64,000 bases of DNA from Thalassovita aquimarina (GCF_018219815.1 NZ_JADMKU010000013.1:1-64000); one strand, 5' to 3'. Shown: positions 37,801-46,461, counted from the first letter of the stretch. Numbers and translations: made by a program. Notes: a model not told the origin generated them from the sequence alone.

Positions 37801-39334
37801 AGATCATCAGTTCGATCAGCTGCGGCCCCGATGTCGCGTTTGCGCGGTTCAACTGATCGACCAAGCTTTCCATGTCCGCCGCCTGCGTTGCCGGGATGCC
37901 GAAGCCCTTGGCGATCGACTGCCAATCGGTGGCGGGCCGGTCGAGGTTGAAAAGCTCCTGCGCTGCCGGGCCGAGGTTGGCGCCGACGGCGGTCATTTCG
38001 CCCTGCAGGATCGCGTAGCGGCGGTTCGACAGGATCACCGTGGTGACATCCAAGCCTTCGCGCGCCTGCGTCCACAACCCTTGCAGCGTGTACAGTGCCG
38101 ATCCGTCCGCCTGCAGCGCCACCACGCGCCGGCCCGGCGCGGCCACGGCCGCCCCCGTCGCCATCGGGATGCCCAGGCCGATCGAACCGCCGTTCAGGTG
38201 CAGGTAGTCATGCGGTTTCGCGGTCGAGAACGACGGCAGAAGTGCCCGGCCGTAGCTGACGCTTTCGTCGACGATGATCGCGTTGTCCGGCAGGTTCTGG
38301 TTGATCGCGGCGCCAAGCGCCTCTGGGCTGATCGCGCCGGAAAGGGTGCCGTGATCGGGGGCGGCGGGCAGCGGTGCGTCCTCGGTCGCCTTCACCGCCT
38401 CGGCAATCGCGTCCAGCGCGGCCATGTGGTCCTGATCCGGGCGGGTGACCATGTGGCAGGTGCAACCTTCGGGCATCGGCACGTTGGGCTTGCCCGGATA
38501 GGCGAAGAAGTTGACCGGTTCGCGCGCGCCGATCTGGATGATTTGTTCCACCCCGTCCAGCGCCTTGATCGACAGGTCCACGTTATAGGGGATGCGTTCG
38601 ATCGGCACCCGGCCCAGACCGGCCTGCAGGCGCGGGATCTGCGACAGGGTCATCAGCCGCGCGCCGGTCTTGTGCGCGATGCGCCCGGCGATTTTCAAAG
38701 GTCCCTCGCGCAGCGCGCGGTTGGACAGCAGCAGCACGGTTTTCTTGCCATTGGTCAGCATCTGCGCGGCGCGGTCCACGGCCAGCCCGGTCGGGCCGGT
38801 GGGCGGCGCGGGCGGCAGGTAGGCTGCGATCTGGCCGCCGTCGCCCCAGGCGGCGTCCGAGGGCAGGATCAGGCTGGCCACGCCGGGGGCTTCCATGCTG
38901 GCGCGCACGCCTTCCATCGCGTCGGTGGCGACGCGGGCGGGATCGGTGGATCGGCGGGTCCAGACCGACAACGTATTGGCCAGCGCGGTGGTGTCGGCGG
39001 ACAGCGGCGGGTCCATATGCACGATCGACGTCGCCTGATCTCCGATCAGGTTCAGAACAGGAGTATTGGCGCGCCGCGCGTTGTGCAGGTTCGCCATGCC
39101 GTTTGTCAGCCCCGGACCGCAATGCAGCAGGGTGACGGCGGGTTTATCCATCATCCGGCCATAGCCATCGGCGGCCCCGGTCACGACCCCTTCGAACAGG
39201 CCCAGCACACAGCGCATGCCGGGATGCCGGTCCAGCGCGGAGACGAAATGCATCTCGCTGGTGCCGGGATTGGCGAAACAGGTATCGATTCCCGCCGCCA
39301 GAAGCGACTGCACAAGGCTTTCTGCGCCATTCAT
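37799..39334 (-). CDS. Thiamine diphosphate-dependent enzyme (acetolactate synthase/benzoylformate decarboxylase type)
   Basis: A 511-residue ThDP enzyme. The catalytic Glu is in LGLFEGVVTGAADGYGRM, where it activates the cofactor, and the metal/cofactor motif is ALQADGSALYTLQGL...NRRYAIL near 420-450. The start ATG 39334 follows GAGGGAG. It is shorter than acetolactate synthase (about 550-600), has no small subunit gene beside it, and resembles the ilvB-like enzymes of unknown substrate in roseobacters. A 2-keto acid decarboxylase or carboligase is expected. I leave the symbol empty. Confidence 0.85.
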   Translation of the reverse strand: MNGAESLVQSLLAAGIDTCFANPGTSEMHFVSALDRHPGMRCVLGLFEGVVTGAADGYGRMMDKPAVTLLHCGPGLTNGMANLHNARRANTPVLNLIGDQATSIVHMDPPLSADTTALANTLSVWTRRSTDPARVATDAMEGVRASMEAPGVASLILPSDAAWGDGGQIAAYLPPAPPTGPTGLAVDRAAQMLTNGKKTVLLLSNRALREGPLKIAGRIAHKTGARLMTLSQIPRLQAGLGRVPIERIPYNVDLSIKALDGVEQIIQIGAREPVNFFAYPGKPNVPMPEGCTCHMVTRPDQDHMAALDAIAEAVKATEDAPLPAAPDHGTLSGAISPEALGAAINQNLPDNAIIVDESVSYGRALLPSFSTAKPHDYLHLNGGSIGLGIPMATGAAVAAPGRRVVALQADGSALYTLQGLWTQAREGLDVTTVILSNRRYAILQGEMTAVGANLGPAAQELFNLDRPATDWQSIAKGFGIPATQAADMESLVDQLNRANATSGPQLIELMI

Positions 39335-39500
39335 GAAAAAACTCCCTCTTCTTTTGCCGGGGAGTTTGCACGTTTCACCGCCCACGCCAAGGGCACCCAT
39401 GAGGTTTCTGCGCCATGGGGGCGTTCACCCCGTTATTTGCGCACGAGGCCTGAGTTCGGTCGTGCCGGCCAGGCGCGCCGGCGGCCGGCGAAGCGGGGGC

Positions 39501-39818
39501 TCAGTCAAGGATTGCGGCAACGGCGCCGATCAGGTCGAGGATCTCCTTGGTGTTGCGGTCGACCCGATAGACGTGATCGCCGAGCCGGTAATAGATCTGA
39601 CCGGGATCAAGCCCGTAACGGCCGGGATTCCTGATCAGCACGTAATCCTTGTCGAGGAAGTCGCCGCGTCCGTAGATTTTCTTGGCCTGGCCGGGGGGCA
39701 GGCAGCCGTTATGTTTCTTGGCGAGGCCGGGAGGGCAGCCTTTCGGCCCGCCAGCAAGCACGGCGGCGGGCGAGAGAGACAGCAGGGCGGCCGTCGCGAT
39801 CAGGATCAGTTTGCGCAT
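39501..39818 (-). CDS. Small secreted protein, RcnB-like
   Basis: A 105-residue exported protein with signal peptide MRKLILIATAALLSLSPAA-VLA and a mature part rich in Gly, Pro and Lys (GGPKGCPPGLAKKHNGCLPP), ending with an RcnB/YedF-like aromatic segment (IYYRLGDHVYRVDRNTKEIL). Two Cys may pair. It follows AAGGAG. Function unknown; similar small proteins are often misnamed in databases. It is upstream-adjacent to the Rrf2 gene but separated by 186 bases. Confidence 0.7.
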   Translation of the reverse strand: MRKLILIATAALLSLSPAAVLAGGPKGCPPGLAKKHNGCLPPGQAKKIYGRGDFLDKDYVLIRNPGRYGLDPGQIYYRLGDHVYRVDRNTKEILDLIGAVAAILD

Positions 39819-40004
39819 CGTGCATCTCCTTTGGTACTCATCGCGAGATGTGGAGCAAAGGTCGCGTCTTGCCAAGCCCTGAGGGACCACACGGGCGGGA
39901 GGCCGCCTATCGACCCTTGGGATGACGGTCGATGGTTCTGCTGCGCTCGGCTCATGCATCTTGTTGCGCGTCGCGGTCTGTGACGGGACCGCCCGTTTCG
40001 CGCG

Positions 40005-40418
40005 TCAGATATTGATCGCGGGATAGACGCAATCCGCCAAGGTGCTTCGGTTCAGATCGGCGAGGAACTCTTGCTCGGCATGGGTGAGCAGCGCTTTCAG
40101 GCGGCATTGCGGCATCAGGGTGCAGGCGTGACCACCGGGTTGGAAACACTCCACCAGCGCCTGATCCGACTCGAGCAATTCGACGACATCGCCAAGACGG
40201 ATCTTGGCGGGGTCCTGCGCAAGCGTCGCACCGCCGCCACCGCCCCGGCGCGTTTTCAGCAGCCCGTTGTTGGAGAGTGCCGAGATCACCTTGGCCAAGT
40301 GATTGCGCGAGACCTTGAACTCGTCGGCCAGCTCGCCAGTGGTGAAATGGCGGTCGGGTTCGCCTGCCATGCGCATCAGCACGCGAAGTCCGTAATCTGT
40401 GAAGGAAGTGAGGCGCAA
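40005..40418 (-). CDS. nsrR: Rrf2-family NO-sensing repressor (NsrR-like)
   Basis: A 137-residue regulator with an N-terminal winged helix (MRLTSFTDYGLRVLMRMAG, the NsrR start) and three Cys, C91, C99 and C105 (CFQPGGHACTLMPQC), in the place of the Fe-S ligands of NsrR. It represses NO-protection genes until NO damages the cluster. The start is TTG 40418; ATG starts further up do not fit. A partial palindrome TTGTAATGCGTATTAACAA (40441-40459) just upstream could be its operator. nnrS, a known NsrR target, lies in the ubiTUV run downstream on the other strand. Confidence 0.82.
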   Translation of the reverse strand: MRLTSFTDYGLRVLMRMAGEPDRHFTTGELADEFKVSRNHLAKVISALSNNGLLKTRRGGGGGATLAQDPAKIRLGDVVELLESDQALVECFQPGGHACTLMPQCRLKALLTHAEQEFLADLNRSTLADCVYPAINI

Positions 40419-40619
40419 GGTCGCAATCCTGAATTGGTATTTGTAATGCGTATTAACAAGATGTAGTCGGTAAATCAAACGCTAATTCTTCCAAACGCGG
40501 GTGAGTCGCCTGAAAAAAGGGCGCATGCAGGACCTCGCCGAAACCGGCGCAGTTTCATGACGTTCCCGTCGATCCATCGTGACCGAGCAAGGCGTTCTGG
40601 CAACAAGAGAGGACCGTTC

Positions 40620-41129
40620 ATGGCGACAAGCAGCGATATCTCACATCGGCCATCTTGGCGGAACGGGGGCGTTGTCAGCCGTCTGGCCTGCGCAACGGTT
40701 CAACCGCTCCTATCCCGCGTCGTCCGGCGCATCGCGGCACGGCACACGTCGCTCTTCGCGCGTCTCGGCCCGCATCAGGGCACGGATTACCTGATCGATC
40801 CGGTGGAGCTGCCCTTTGCCCTGCACCTGCGGCCCGATCCGAAGAATCTGCTGTTTCGCGCGGTGCCCCGCGATGCGATGCCGCGCGGCGGGGCGGTCAT
40901 CCGGGGGCGGTTTCTGCTCCTGCTGGAGTTGATCGATTCGGAGGAGGACGGCGACGCGGCCTTCTTCTCTCGCGATCTGGAGGTGACCGGAGACACGGAG
41001 GCGGTCGTGCGATTGCGCAACGCTCTCGACGACATGGACGGATCGATTGCGGACGAAACGGCCGAGATGTTCGGCCCGCCCGGCCGCGCGGTCCTTGCGC
41101 GCCTGCGCCGATCCTACGGGAATAGCTGA
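40620..41129 (+). CDS. ubiT: UbiT: SCP2-domain factor for oxygen-independent ubiquinone synthesis
   Basis: A 169-residue protein with a sterol-carrier-type lipid domain (VELPFALHLRPDPKNLLFRA is its core). UbiT is needed for ubiquinone formation without oxygen and probably presents lipid intermediates. ATG 40620 follows GAGAGGA at good spacing. The next two genes are ubiU and ubiV, 15 bases on, the known partners. Confidence 0.9.
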   Translation: MATSSDISHRPSWRNGGVVSRLACATVQPLLSRVVRRIAARHTSLFARLGPHQGTDYLIDPVELPFALHLRPDPKNLLFRAVPRDAMPRGGAVIRGRFLLLLELIDSEEDGDAAFFSRDLEVTGDTEAVVRLRNALDDMDGSIADETAEMFGPPGRAVLARLRRSYGNS

Positions 41130-41144
41130 AGGGAAAGAAGTCAT

Positions 41145-42143
41145 ATGAGCCTTGCCGAACTGATCTGCCCCGCGGGGACGCCCGCCGCACTGCGGACCGC
41201 CGTCGATGCTGGCGCGGACGCCGTTTACTGCGGTTTCCAGGATGCGACCAACGCCCGCAATTTCCCGGGTCTGAACTTCACGCCCGAGGAACTGGCTGAG
41301 GCCGTGGTCTACGCGCATGCGAAAGGTACCAAGGTGCTGCTTGCGCTGAATACCTACCCCCCTGCGGGCAAGGTGGACCTGTGGCGCCAGGCGGCAGATA
41401 CCGGCGCGCGCATCGGCGTTGACGCCTTCATCGTTGCCGACATGGGCGTGGCCGAATACATCGCCCGTACGCATCCCGGTGTCCGGCTGCACCTGTCGGT
41501 GCAGGCGGCCGCCTCGAGCCCCGAAGCAATTCGATATTATTGCGAACATTTCGGGGTGAAGCGCATCGTTCTGCCTCGCATCCTGACCATCCCCGAGATC
41601 CGGGCGATCCGGAAGGAAATCCCCTGCGAAATCGAAACCTTCATCTTCGGAAATCACGGCTTGATGGTCGAAGGGCGATGCAGCCTCACAAACTACCTGA
41701 CCGGGCAGTCCACGAACATGGACGGCGTGTGTTCGCCCGCTTCGGACGTGGAATACACGCGCCATGCCGACGGGTCGATGTCTTCGCAATTGGCAGGCTT
41801 CACGATCGACTGTTTCGGGCCCGAGGAAAAGGCGGGCTATCCCACGATTTGCAAGGGGCGTTACACTGCTCCGCACCGGAGCGAGGGATATTACGCCTTC
41901 GAGGAACCGGTCAGTCTAAACCTGTCGCGCCTGCTACCGGAGCTTATCGACGCGGGCGTGCACGCTTTCAAGATCGAGGGGCGCCAGCGGTCGAAATCCT
42001 ATGTGCGGGGGGTCGTTTCGGCCTTTCGTCGGGCGGTGGATGATATCCGCGAAGGCCGCCCCGCCGATATCGCGGACCTCATTGCGCTGACCGAGGGGCA
42101 AAAACAGACGCAAGGCGCCTTCGAAACCAAGAAATGGCGGTGA
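41145..42143 (+). CDS. ubiU: UbiU: U32-peptidase-family subunit of anaerobic ubiquinone hydroxylase
   Basis: A 332-residue U32-family protein, half of the UbiUV Fe-S complex that hydroxylates ubiquinone precursors without oxygen. The start AELICPAGTPAALRTAVDAG is canonical. Three of the expected cluster Cys are present: C179 in MVEGRCS, C196 in MDGVCSP and C236 in PTICKGRY. The fourth, which in E. coli lies seven residues before the first of these (FGSLCIM), reads FGNHGLM here, so a Gly stands in place of the Cys. This gene overlaps ubiV by 10 bases. Confidence 0.92.
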   Translation: MSLAELICPAGTPAALRTAVDAGADAVYCGFQDATNARNFPGLNFTPEELAEAVVYAHAKGTKVLLALNTYPPAGKVDLWRQAADTGARIGVDAFIVADMGVAEYIARTHPGVRLHLSVQAAASSPEAIRYYCEHFGVKRIVLPRILTIPEIRAIRKEIPCEIETFIFGNHGLMVEGRCSLTNYLTGQSTNMDGVCSPASDVEYTRHADGSMSSQLAGFTIDCFGPEEKAGYPTICKGRYTAPHRSEGYYAFEEPVSLNLSRLLPELIDAGVHAFKIEGRQRSKSYVRGVVSAFRRAVDDIREGRPADIADLIALTEGQKQTQGAFETKKWR

Positions 42144-43060
42144 CAAAGATGACGAAACTGACCCTGGGCCCCATCGCTTATCACTGGTCTGCCGAGAAGC
42201 GGCGCGATTTCTTTGCCCGTATCGCCGATGAGGCCGCGGTGGACGAAGTCTATCTCGGTGAGGTGATCTGTTCGAAGCGCGCGCCGTTTCACGAAGCCGA
42301 CCTGCCCGTGACGATCGAACGGCTGGAGCGCGCCGGCAAGACGGTCATCCTGTCGACGCTTGCCGAGGTCATGCTCAAGCGCGAGCGCAAGGCGACCGAA
42401 GACCTTGCCGCGATGCATGCGCCTGAAATCGAGATCAACAACGCCGCGGGGCTTTATGCCCGCGGCAGGCGCGCCCACCGGATCGGCCCCTTCATGAACG
42501 CCTACAACGAGGCGACCATCGACTGGATGGCACGGCAGGGGGCCACGCATGTTTGTCTCCCTACCGAATTGCCCGGTGAAGCGATCGCCACGGCCGCCCG
42601 CAACGCGCGCCAGCTTGGGCTCGGGGTCGAGGTGCAGGTCTTCGGGCGGGCCTCTCTTGCGGTATCGGCGCGTTGCTACCACGCCCGTGCCCATGGGCGC
42701 ACCAAGGATAACTGCCAATTCGTCTGCGAGGGCGATCCGGACGGAATGCCCCTGCGCACCACGGACGACAATCCGATCCTGCGGGTCAATGGCATCCAGA
42801 CGCAGTCGGAAAGCTATGTCGACCTCTTGCCGGAGACCGGGCGGCTCGTCGCGGATGGTGTTACCCATCTGCGGCTGCAGCCGCAGGCGGTGGACATGGT
42901 CGGCGTCGCTGCCGTGTTCCGTGGCGTGCTGGATCGGGCGCTGGGCATGGAGGAGGCCGAAGCGCGCCTGCGTGAAATCTGTGCCGATACGCCGTTCAGC
43001 AACGGTTTCTATTACGGGCAGGCGGGTTATCGCAGGATCGCAAACGCCGCTTCGCACTGA
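42134..43060 (+). CDS. ubiV: UbiV: partner subunit of anaerobic ubiquinone hydroxylase
   Basis: A 308-residue U32-family protein. All four cluster Cys expected for UbiV are present: C46 in GEVICSKR, and C181, C194 and C198 (C-x12-C-x3-C in SARCYHARAHGRTKDNCQFVC). It works with UbiU. ATG 42134 overlaps ubiU; ATG 42149, five codons later, is also possible. The ubiU-ubiV coupling explains equal expression. Confidence 0.93.
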   Translation: MAVTKMTKLTLGPIAYHWSAEKRRDFFARIADEAAVDEVYLGEVICSKRAPFHEADLPVTIERLERAGKTVILSTLAEVMLKRERKATEDLAAMHAPEIEINNAAGLYARGRRAHRIGPFMNAYNEATIDWMARQGATHVCLPTELPGEAIATAARNARQLGLGVEVQVFGRASLAVSARCYHARAHGRTKDNCQFVCEGDPDGMPLRTTDDNPILRVNGIQTQSESYVDLLPETGRLVADGVTHLRLQPQAVDMVGVAAVFRGVLDRALGMEEAEARLREICADTPFSNGFYYGQAGYRRIANAASH

Positions 43061-43081
43061 TCGTCCTGAAGGAGGTATCGA

Positions 43082-44290
43082 ATGACACGAACGACCGCTC
43101 AGCAAATGCGCGCCTGGACCGGCCCCGCGATCCTGACCTACGGCTTTCGTCCCTTCTTTTTCGGGGGCGCGGTTTGGGCGGCGCTGGCCATGGTGCTTTG
43201 GGTGCCGATGCTGTCTGGCCATATCCTTCTGCCGACGGCGTTCGACCCGGTTTCGTGGCATGCTCACGAGTTCCTTTTCGGGTATTTGGGAGCCGTGGTC
43301 GCGGGCTTCCTGTTGACCGCGGTACCGAACTGGACCGGGCGGCTGCCGATTGTCGGCTGGCGGCTCGGGGGGCTGGCGGCGCTATGGCTGGCCGGGAGGT
43401 TCGCGGTGGCCGTCTCGGCGGGGCTTCCCGCAGGTCTTGTCGCCCTGATCGATTTGTCCTTTCCGCTGGTTCTGGCCGCCGCCATCGGGCGTGAGATCGT
43501 TGCAGGAAAGAACTGGCGCAACCTGATCGTGCTCGGGATGCTGGCCGTTTTCGCTGCCGCGAACGCGCTGTTCCATATGGAGGCCGCGCGCGGCGGGTAT
43601 GCGGCGCAGGGCACGGGCCTGCGGCTTGGGGTGGGGGCCGGGATCATGATGATCGCGGTGATTGGCGGGAGGATCGTTCCGTCTTTCACGCGAAACTGGC
43701 TGGTCAAGCGGGGGGGCGGGCGGATGCCGGTGCCGCCGATGCAGCGGTTCGACAGGCTGGCGCTTCTTGTTCTTCTCGCTGCCTTGCTGCTCTGGGTGGC
43801 GCTGCCCGACAGCCCCGCCACGGGCGTGGCATTGGGCATGGCCGGCGCGCTGCACGTCGTGCGTCTTGCCCGCTGGGCCGGGCACCGGACGTTTGCCGAA
43901 CCGCTTTTGACCGTGCTCCACGTCGGATACGCCTTCCTTCCGCTCGGCGCGCTGGCGCTCGGGTCCGAGATCCTGGCGCCGGGGCCTGTCGGCATGGTAG
44001 CGGCGCAGCACCTCTGGATGGGGGGCGCGATCGGCCTGATGACGCTTGCGGTGATGGCGCGGGCAACGCTTGGTCACACAGGCAAGACGTTGACGGCAGG
44101 GCCGGGGACCGTCGCGATCTTTGCCGCACTCGTCATCGCCGTCTTCGCGCGTGTGGCGGCGGGCGTCTTACCGGGCGAGGCGGCACTGCTGTACGCGATA
44201 TCGGGGCTGTTCTGGATCGGGGCTTTCGCCACCTTCGGGTTGGTTTACGGCCGGCTGCTCCTCCGGCTGCCGGCGGCCAAGCGGTTCTGA
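43082..44290 (+). CDS. nnrS: NnrS family membrane protein
   Basis: A 402-residue protein with about twelve predicted membrane helices and conserved His (SWHAHEFLFGYLGAVVAGF; WMGGAIGLMTLAVMARATLGH). NnrS proteins bind haem and copper and help cells tolerate nitric oxide. 22 bases after ubiV, so it is likely cotranscribed with ubiTUV. A nearby nsrR supports NO control. Start ATG 43082 follows GGAGG. Confidence 0.92.
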   Translation: MTRTTAQQMRAWTGPAILTYGFRPFFFGGAVWAALAMVLWVPMLSGHILLPTAFDPVSWHAHEFLFGYLGAVVAGFLLTAVPNWTGRLPIVGWRLGGLAALWLAGRFAVAVSAGLPAGLVALIDLSFPLVLAAAIGREIVAGKNWRNLIVLGMLAVFAAANALFHMEAARGGYAAQGTGLRLGVGAGIMMIAVIGGRIVPSFTRNWLVKRGGGRMPVPPMQRFDRLALLVLLAALLLWVALPDSPATGVALGMAGALHVVRLARWAGHRTFAEPLLTVLHVGYAFLPLGALALGSEILAPGPVGMVAAQHLWMGGAIGLMTLAVMARATLGHTGKTLTAGPGTVAIFAALVIAVFARVAAGVLPGEAALLYAISGLFWIGAFATFGLVYGRLLLRLPAAKRF

Positions 44291-44294
44291 TAGG

Positions 44295-44314
44295 GCGCCA
44301 ATCCGTTTTGGCGC
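44295..44314. terminator. Hairpin between convergent nnrS and modA
   Basis: Perfect 7-bp stem GCGCCAA/TTGGCGC within 25 bases of both stop codons; lacks a T tract, so it is a weak or factor-dependent terminator. Confidence 0.45.
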
Positions 44315-44317
44315 GAC

Positions 44318-45076
44318 TTACTGCGGGATCACCACGAACCCCTGCCGTTCAAAGGCGGCGCGGGCCTTGTCGCCGCGCAGATATTCGAGAAACTGGTTTT
44401 CCGCCGCCGTATCCCGCCCCGCGATATCCGCCGCGGGATATATGATCGGCGGGTGGCTGTCGGCCGGGAAGGTGGCAACGACGGTCACACCGTCTTCGGC
44501 CACCGCATCGGTGGCGTAGACAATACCGAAGGGGGCTTCGCCGATCGCCACAAGAGCCAGAGCCGCGCGCACATTGTCGGTCTGGGCGACCCGTGGCGCA
44601 AGACTGTCCCAGAGACCAAGCGTCGTCAGCGATGCCTTGCCGTAGATGCCGGCCGGGACTGCGTCCACCAGCGCCATGGCCAGTTTGCCGTCTCCGAGTT
44701 TTTCGGGGAGTTCGGAAATCTGCATCGCGCCGGCGTTCTGACCGTGCGCCACCAGCACGAGCGAATTGTTCAACAGCGCGAAACGGGAGTCGTGCTCGAG
44801 CAGCCCGTCTTGTTCCAGGACGTCCATCCAGTTCGGGTTTGCCGAGATGAAGATATCGGCGGGCGCACCTTGCTGAATTTGCCGTGCAAGCGCCGAGGAC
44901 CCCGCCAGCGAAACGACGAGGTCGTGTCCGGTGTCGGCCTCGAACGCTTGTTTGATTTCGCCCATCGCGTTTGTCATGCTCGCTGCCGCGAAAACAGTTA
45001 CCTCGTCAGCCCGGAGCGTCAGCGGGGCGCAGGTCAGCGCGAGCGCGGCTGCAAGGCGGGTAAAGGGTTTTGCCAT
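44318..45076 (-). CDS. modA: Molybdate-binding periplasmic protein
   Basis: A 252-residue ABC-type binding protein for molybdate/tungstate. The signal peptide MAKPFTRLAAALALTCAPLTLRA precedes the typical ModA start VTVFAAASMTNAMGEIKQAF; SLAGSSALARQIQQGAPADI is the second ligand loop. ModB and ModC (permease and ATPase) are not found downstream, where nnrS converges, so ModA is an orphan or the rest is elsewhere. It follows the ModE-like gene with a palindrome between them. Confidence 0.93.
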   Translation of the reverse strand: MAKPFTRLAAALALTCAPLTLRADEVTVFAAASMTNAMGEIKQAFEADTGHDLVVSLAGSSALARQIQQGAPADIFISANPNWMDVLEQDGLLEHDSRFALLNNSLVLVAHGQNAGAMQISELPEKLGDGKLAMALVDAVPAGIYGKASLTTLGLWDSLAPRVAQTDNVRAALALVAIGEAPFGIVYATDAVAEDGVTVVATFPADSHPPIIYPAADIAGRDTAAENQFLEYLRGDKARAAFERQGFVVIPQ

Positions 45077-45089
45077 GACTGGGCTCCAA

Positions 45090-45115
45090 GCAATATGTTT
45101 CGCCAAACATATCGC
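45090..45115. promoter_or_regulatory. Mo-box-like palindrome upstream of modA
   Basis: Inverted repeat ATATGTTT-CGCC-AAACATAT (45093-45112), extended by one GC pair on each side. It lies between the modE-like and modA genes. ModE sites are palindromes of this size and AT content, so a molybdate-responsive operator is plausible. Confidence 0.6.
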
Positions 45116-45139
45116 AATCGGACACCGGCTTGGCAAGCG

Positions 45140-45520
45140 TTATTCATTGACGGACATATCGCCGAGAAGGTCCTCGATCGCGCCGATCTGTTCTTCCCCC
45201 GCTGCGCGCGTGATTTGCTCGAGCTTGCGGTAATGCGACAGAACGGCTTCACCCGTCTTCGTGAGGTGCGCGCCACCGCCCCGGGTCCCGCCCCGGCTGG
45301 ACGACACGAGGGGTTCGCCGAAGGCCGCGTTCATTTCTTCGACGAGAGACCAGGCCCGCTTGTAGCTCATCGACATGGCGCGGCCCGCCGCGGCAATCGA
45401 ACCAGCTTCCCGAATGCCTTCGAGCAAATCGGCCTTGCCCGGGCCCAGCATCAACCTGTTCCCGAAATGGATGCGCAATCGCATCCGGATATCGCTGTTT
45501 TCGATCGTCTCGGCAGTCAT
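45140..45520 (-). CDS. ModE-like winged-helix regulator without Mop domain
   Basis: A 126-residue protein equal to the N-terminal DNA-binding half of ModE (LRIHFGNRLMLGPGKADLLE, then GSIAAAGRAMSMSYKRAWSLV, the recognition helix). The C-terminal Mop/TOBE domains that bind molybdate in E. coli ModE are absent, a known short form in alphaproteobacteria. It probably represses modA through the adjacent palindrome and reads molybdate by another route. ATG 45520 start; ATG 45484 is a shorter option. Confidence 0.82.
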   Translation of the reverse strand: MTAETIENSDIRMRLRIHFGNRLMLGPGKADLLEGIREAGSIAAAGRAMSMSYKRAWSLVEEMNAAFGEPLVSSSRGGTRGGGAHLTKTGEAVLSHYRKLEQITRAAGEEQIGAIEDLLGDMSVNE

Positions 45521-45695
45521 GAGGAGAGTTTGCAGCGCACGAAGACGGCGCGCAACAGCGAACTGGGCGGATCAGAACAGGCCCAATCGTTTCGGTCGCC
45601 GCGCCTTTGTTGCGCCAAGGATGCCATCCAGTGGAACACGCAATCCATCCGGTGAGGATATAGGCAGTGGTGCCCTCAACTGCGGTGCCGGGGGA

Positions 45696-46349
45696 TCAGG
45701 ATTCGCGGGCTTCTTTCACACCCACAAAGAAGGCATTCATGGTGTTCCTGACGGCCTTCTCGATATCGATTTCAACCGGTTCGCCGTAAACAAATTTGCG
45801 GATCGCGATATAAAAAACCGCGCCGTGCAATCCCCAGAACAGTTCGAGGTCTTCTTCCGTCAGGGAATCGGGGTCTGAGCTTTGGTTCAGTTCGTGGCGC
45901 AATTCCAGCGCTGCGGGGCGAATGATCTTGGTGCGGATGATGTCCAGGTAACGTTCTGTCAGGCCATAGGACTTCAGCCCCGACGACACGAAAATCCGGA
46001 CCCAGTCATAGTCGAAAACACGTTCGGCATATTCGAGGTAGAACTGTGTAAGGCGCGCCTGAAGGCTGCGGCTGCGATCCAGTATCAGCGGTTCCCAATC
46101 AGGGTTCCACCGTTTCACGTAAACATGGTCGTAGACCCGTTCGATCAAGGCATCCTTGCTCTCGAAATGCCGGTAGATCACCGCATGGGAAACCCCCATC
46201 CGTTTGGCCAATTCCCGGGTCTGTCCTTCGAAACCGCATTCAGCGAAAAACCGGACCGCCTCGGTGACGATCAGCTTCTCGCGGTCGGCGCTTCGCATGT
46301 TCTTGCGGCGCGGCGCGGCGTCGCTTTGGGTGCTGCCTGTTTGTGTCAT
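45696..46349 (-). CDS. TetR/AcrR family transcriptional regulator
   Basis: A 217-residue TetR-type regulator. The helix-turn-helix runs from GQTRELAKRMGVSHAVIYRH (residues about 40-59) and the C-terminal ligand domain has FWGLHGAVFYIAIRKFVYG. It diverges from the molybdenum hydroxylase operon and a 17-bp inverted repeat lies in between, so it probably represses that operon until a ligand binds. ATG 46349 follows GAGAGA; ATG 46364 would add five residues. Confidence 0.9.
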   Translation of the reverse strand: MTQTGSTQSDAAPRRKNMRSADREKLIVTEAVRFFAECGFEGQTRELAKRMGVSHAVIYRHFESKDALIERVYDHVYVKRWNPDWEPLILDRSRSLQARLTQFYLEYAERVFDYDWVRIFVSSGLKSYGLTERYLDIIRTKIIRPAALELRHELNQSSDPDSLTEEDLELFWGLHGAVFYIAIRKFVYGEPVEIDIEKAVRNTMNAFFVGVKEARES

Positions 46350-46396
46350 CTGTCTCTCATTCAACCGCGGTCATGATAGCTCAAGCATCAGAAATT

Positions 46397-46461
46397 ACCA
46401 AGTGGTCACTTTTTTCTTGACGGGCGTCGTGCCTCCCGCCTATCAAAAGTGACCACTTGGT
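46397..46461. promoter_or_regulatory. TetR operator pair between the TetR gene and the Mo-hydroxylase operon
   Basis: ACCAAGTGGTCACTTTT (46397-46413) and its exact complement AAAAGTGACCACTTGGT (46445-46461) face each other over a 31-base spacer. Each arm has its own palindromic core AAGTG-GT-CACTT, as TetR dimers prefer. The second arm lies about 40 bases before the TTG start of the next gene. Confidence 0.75.

Noticed and set aside
37799-39334. Acetolactate synthase large subunit (ilvB) for branched-chain amino acids
   Set aside because: Shorter than IlvB, no small subunit gene beside it, and its closest look-alikes are uncharacterised ThDP enzymes; symbol withheld.
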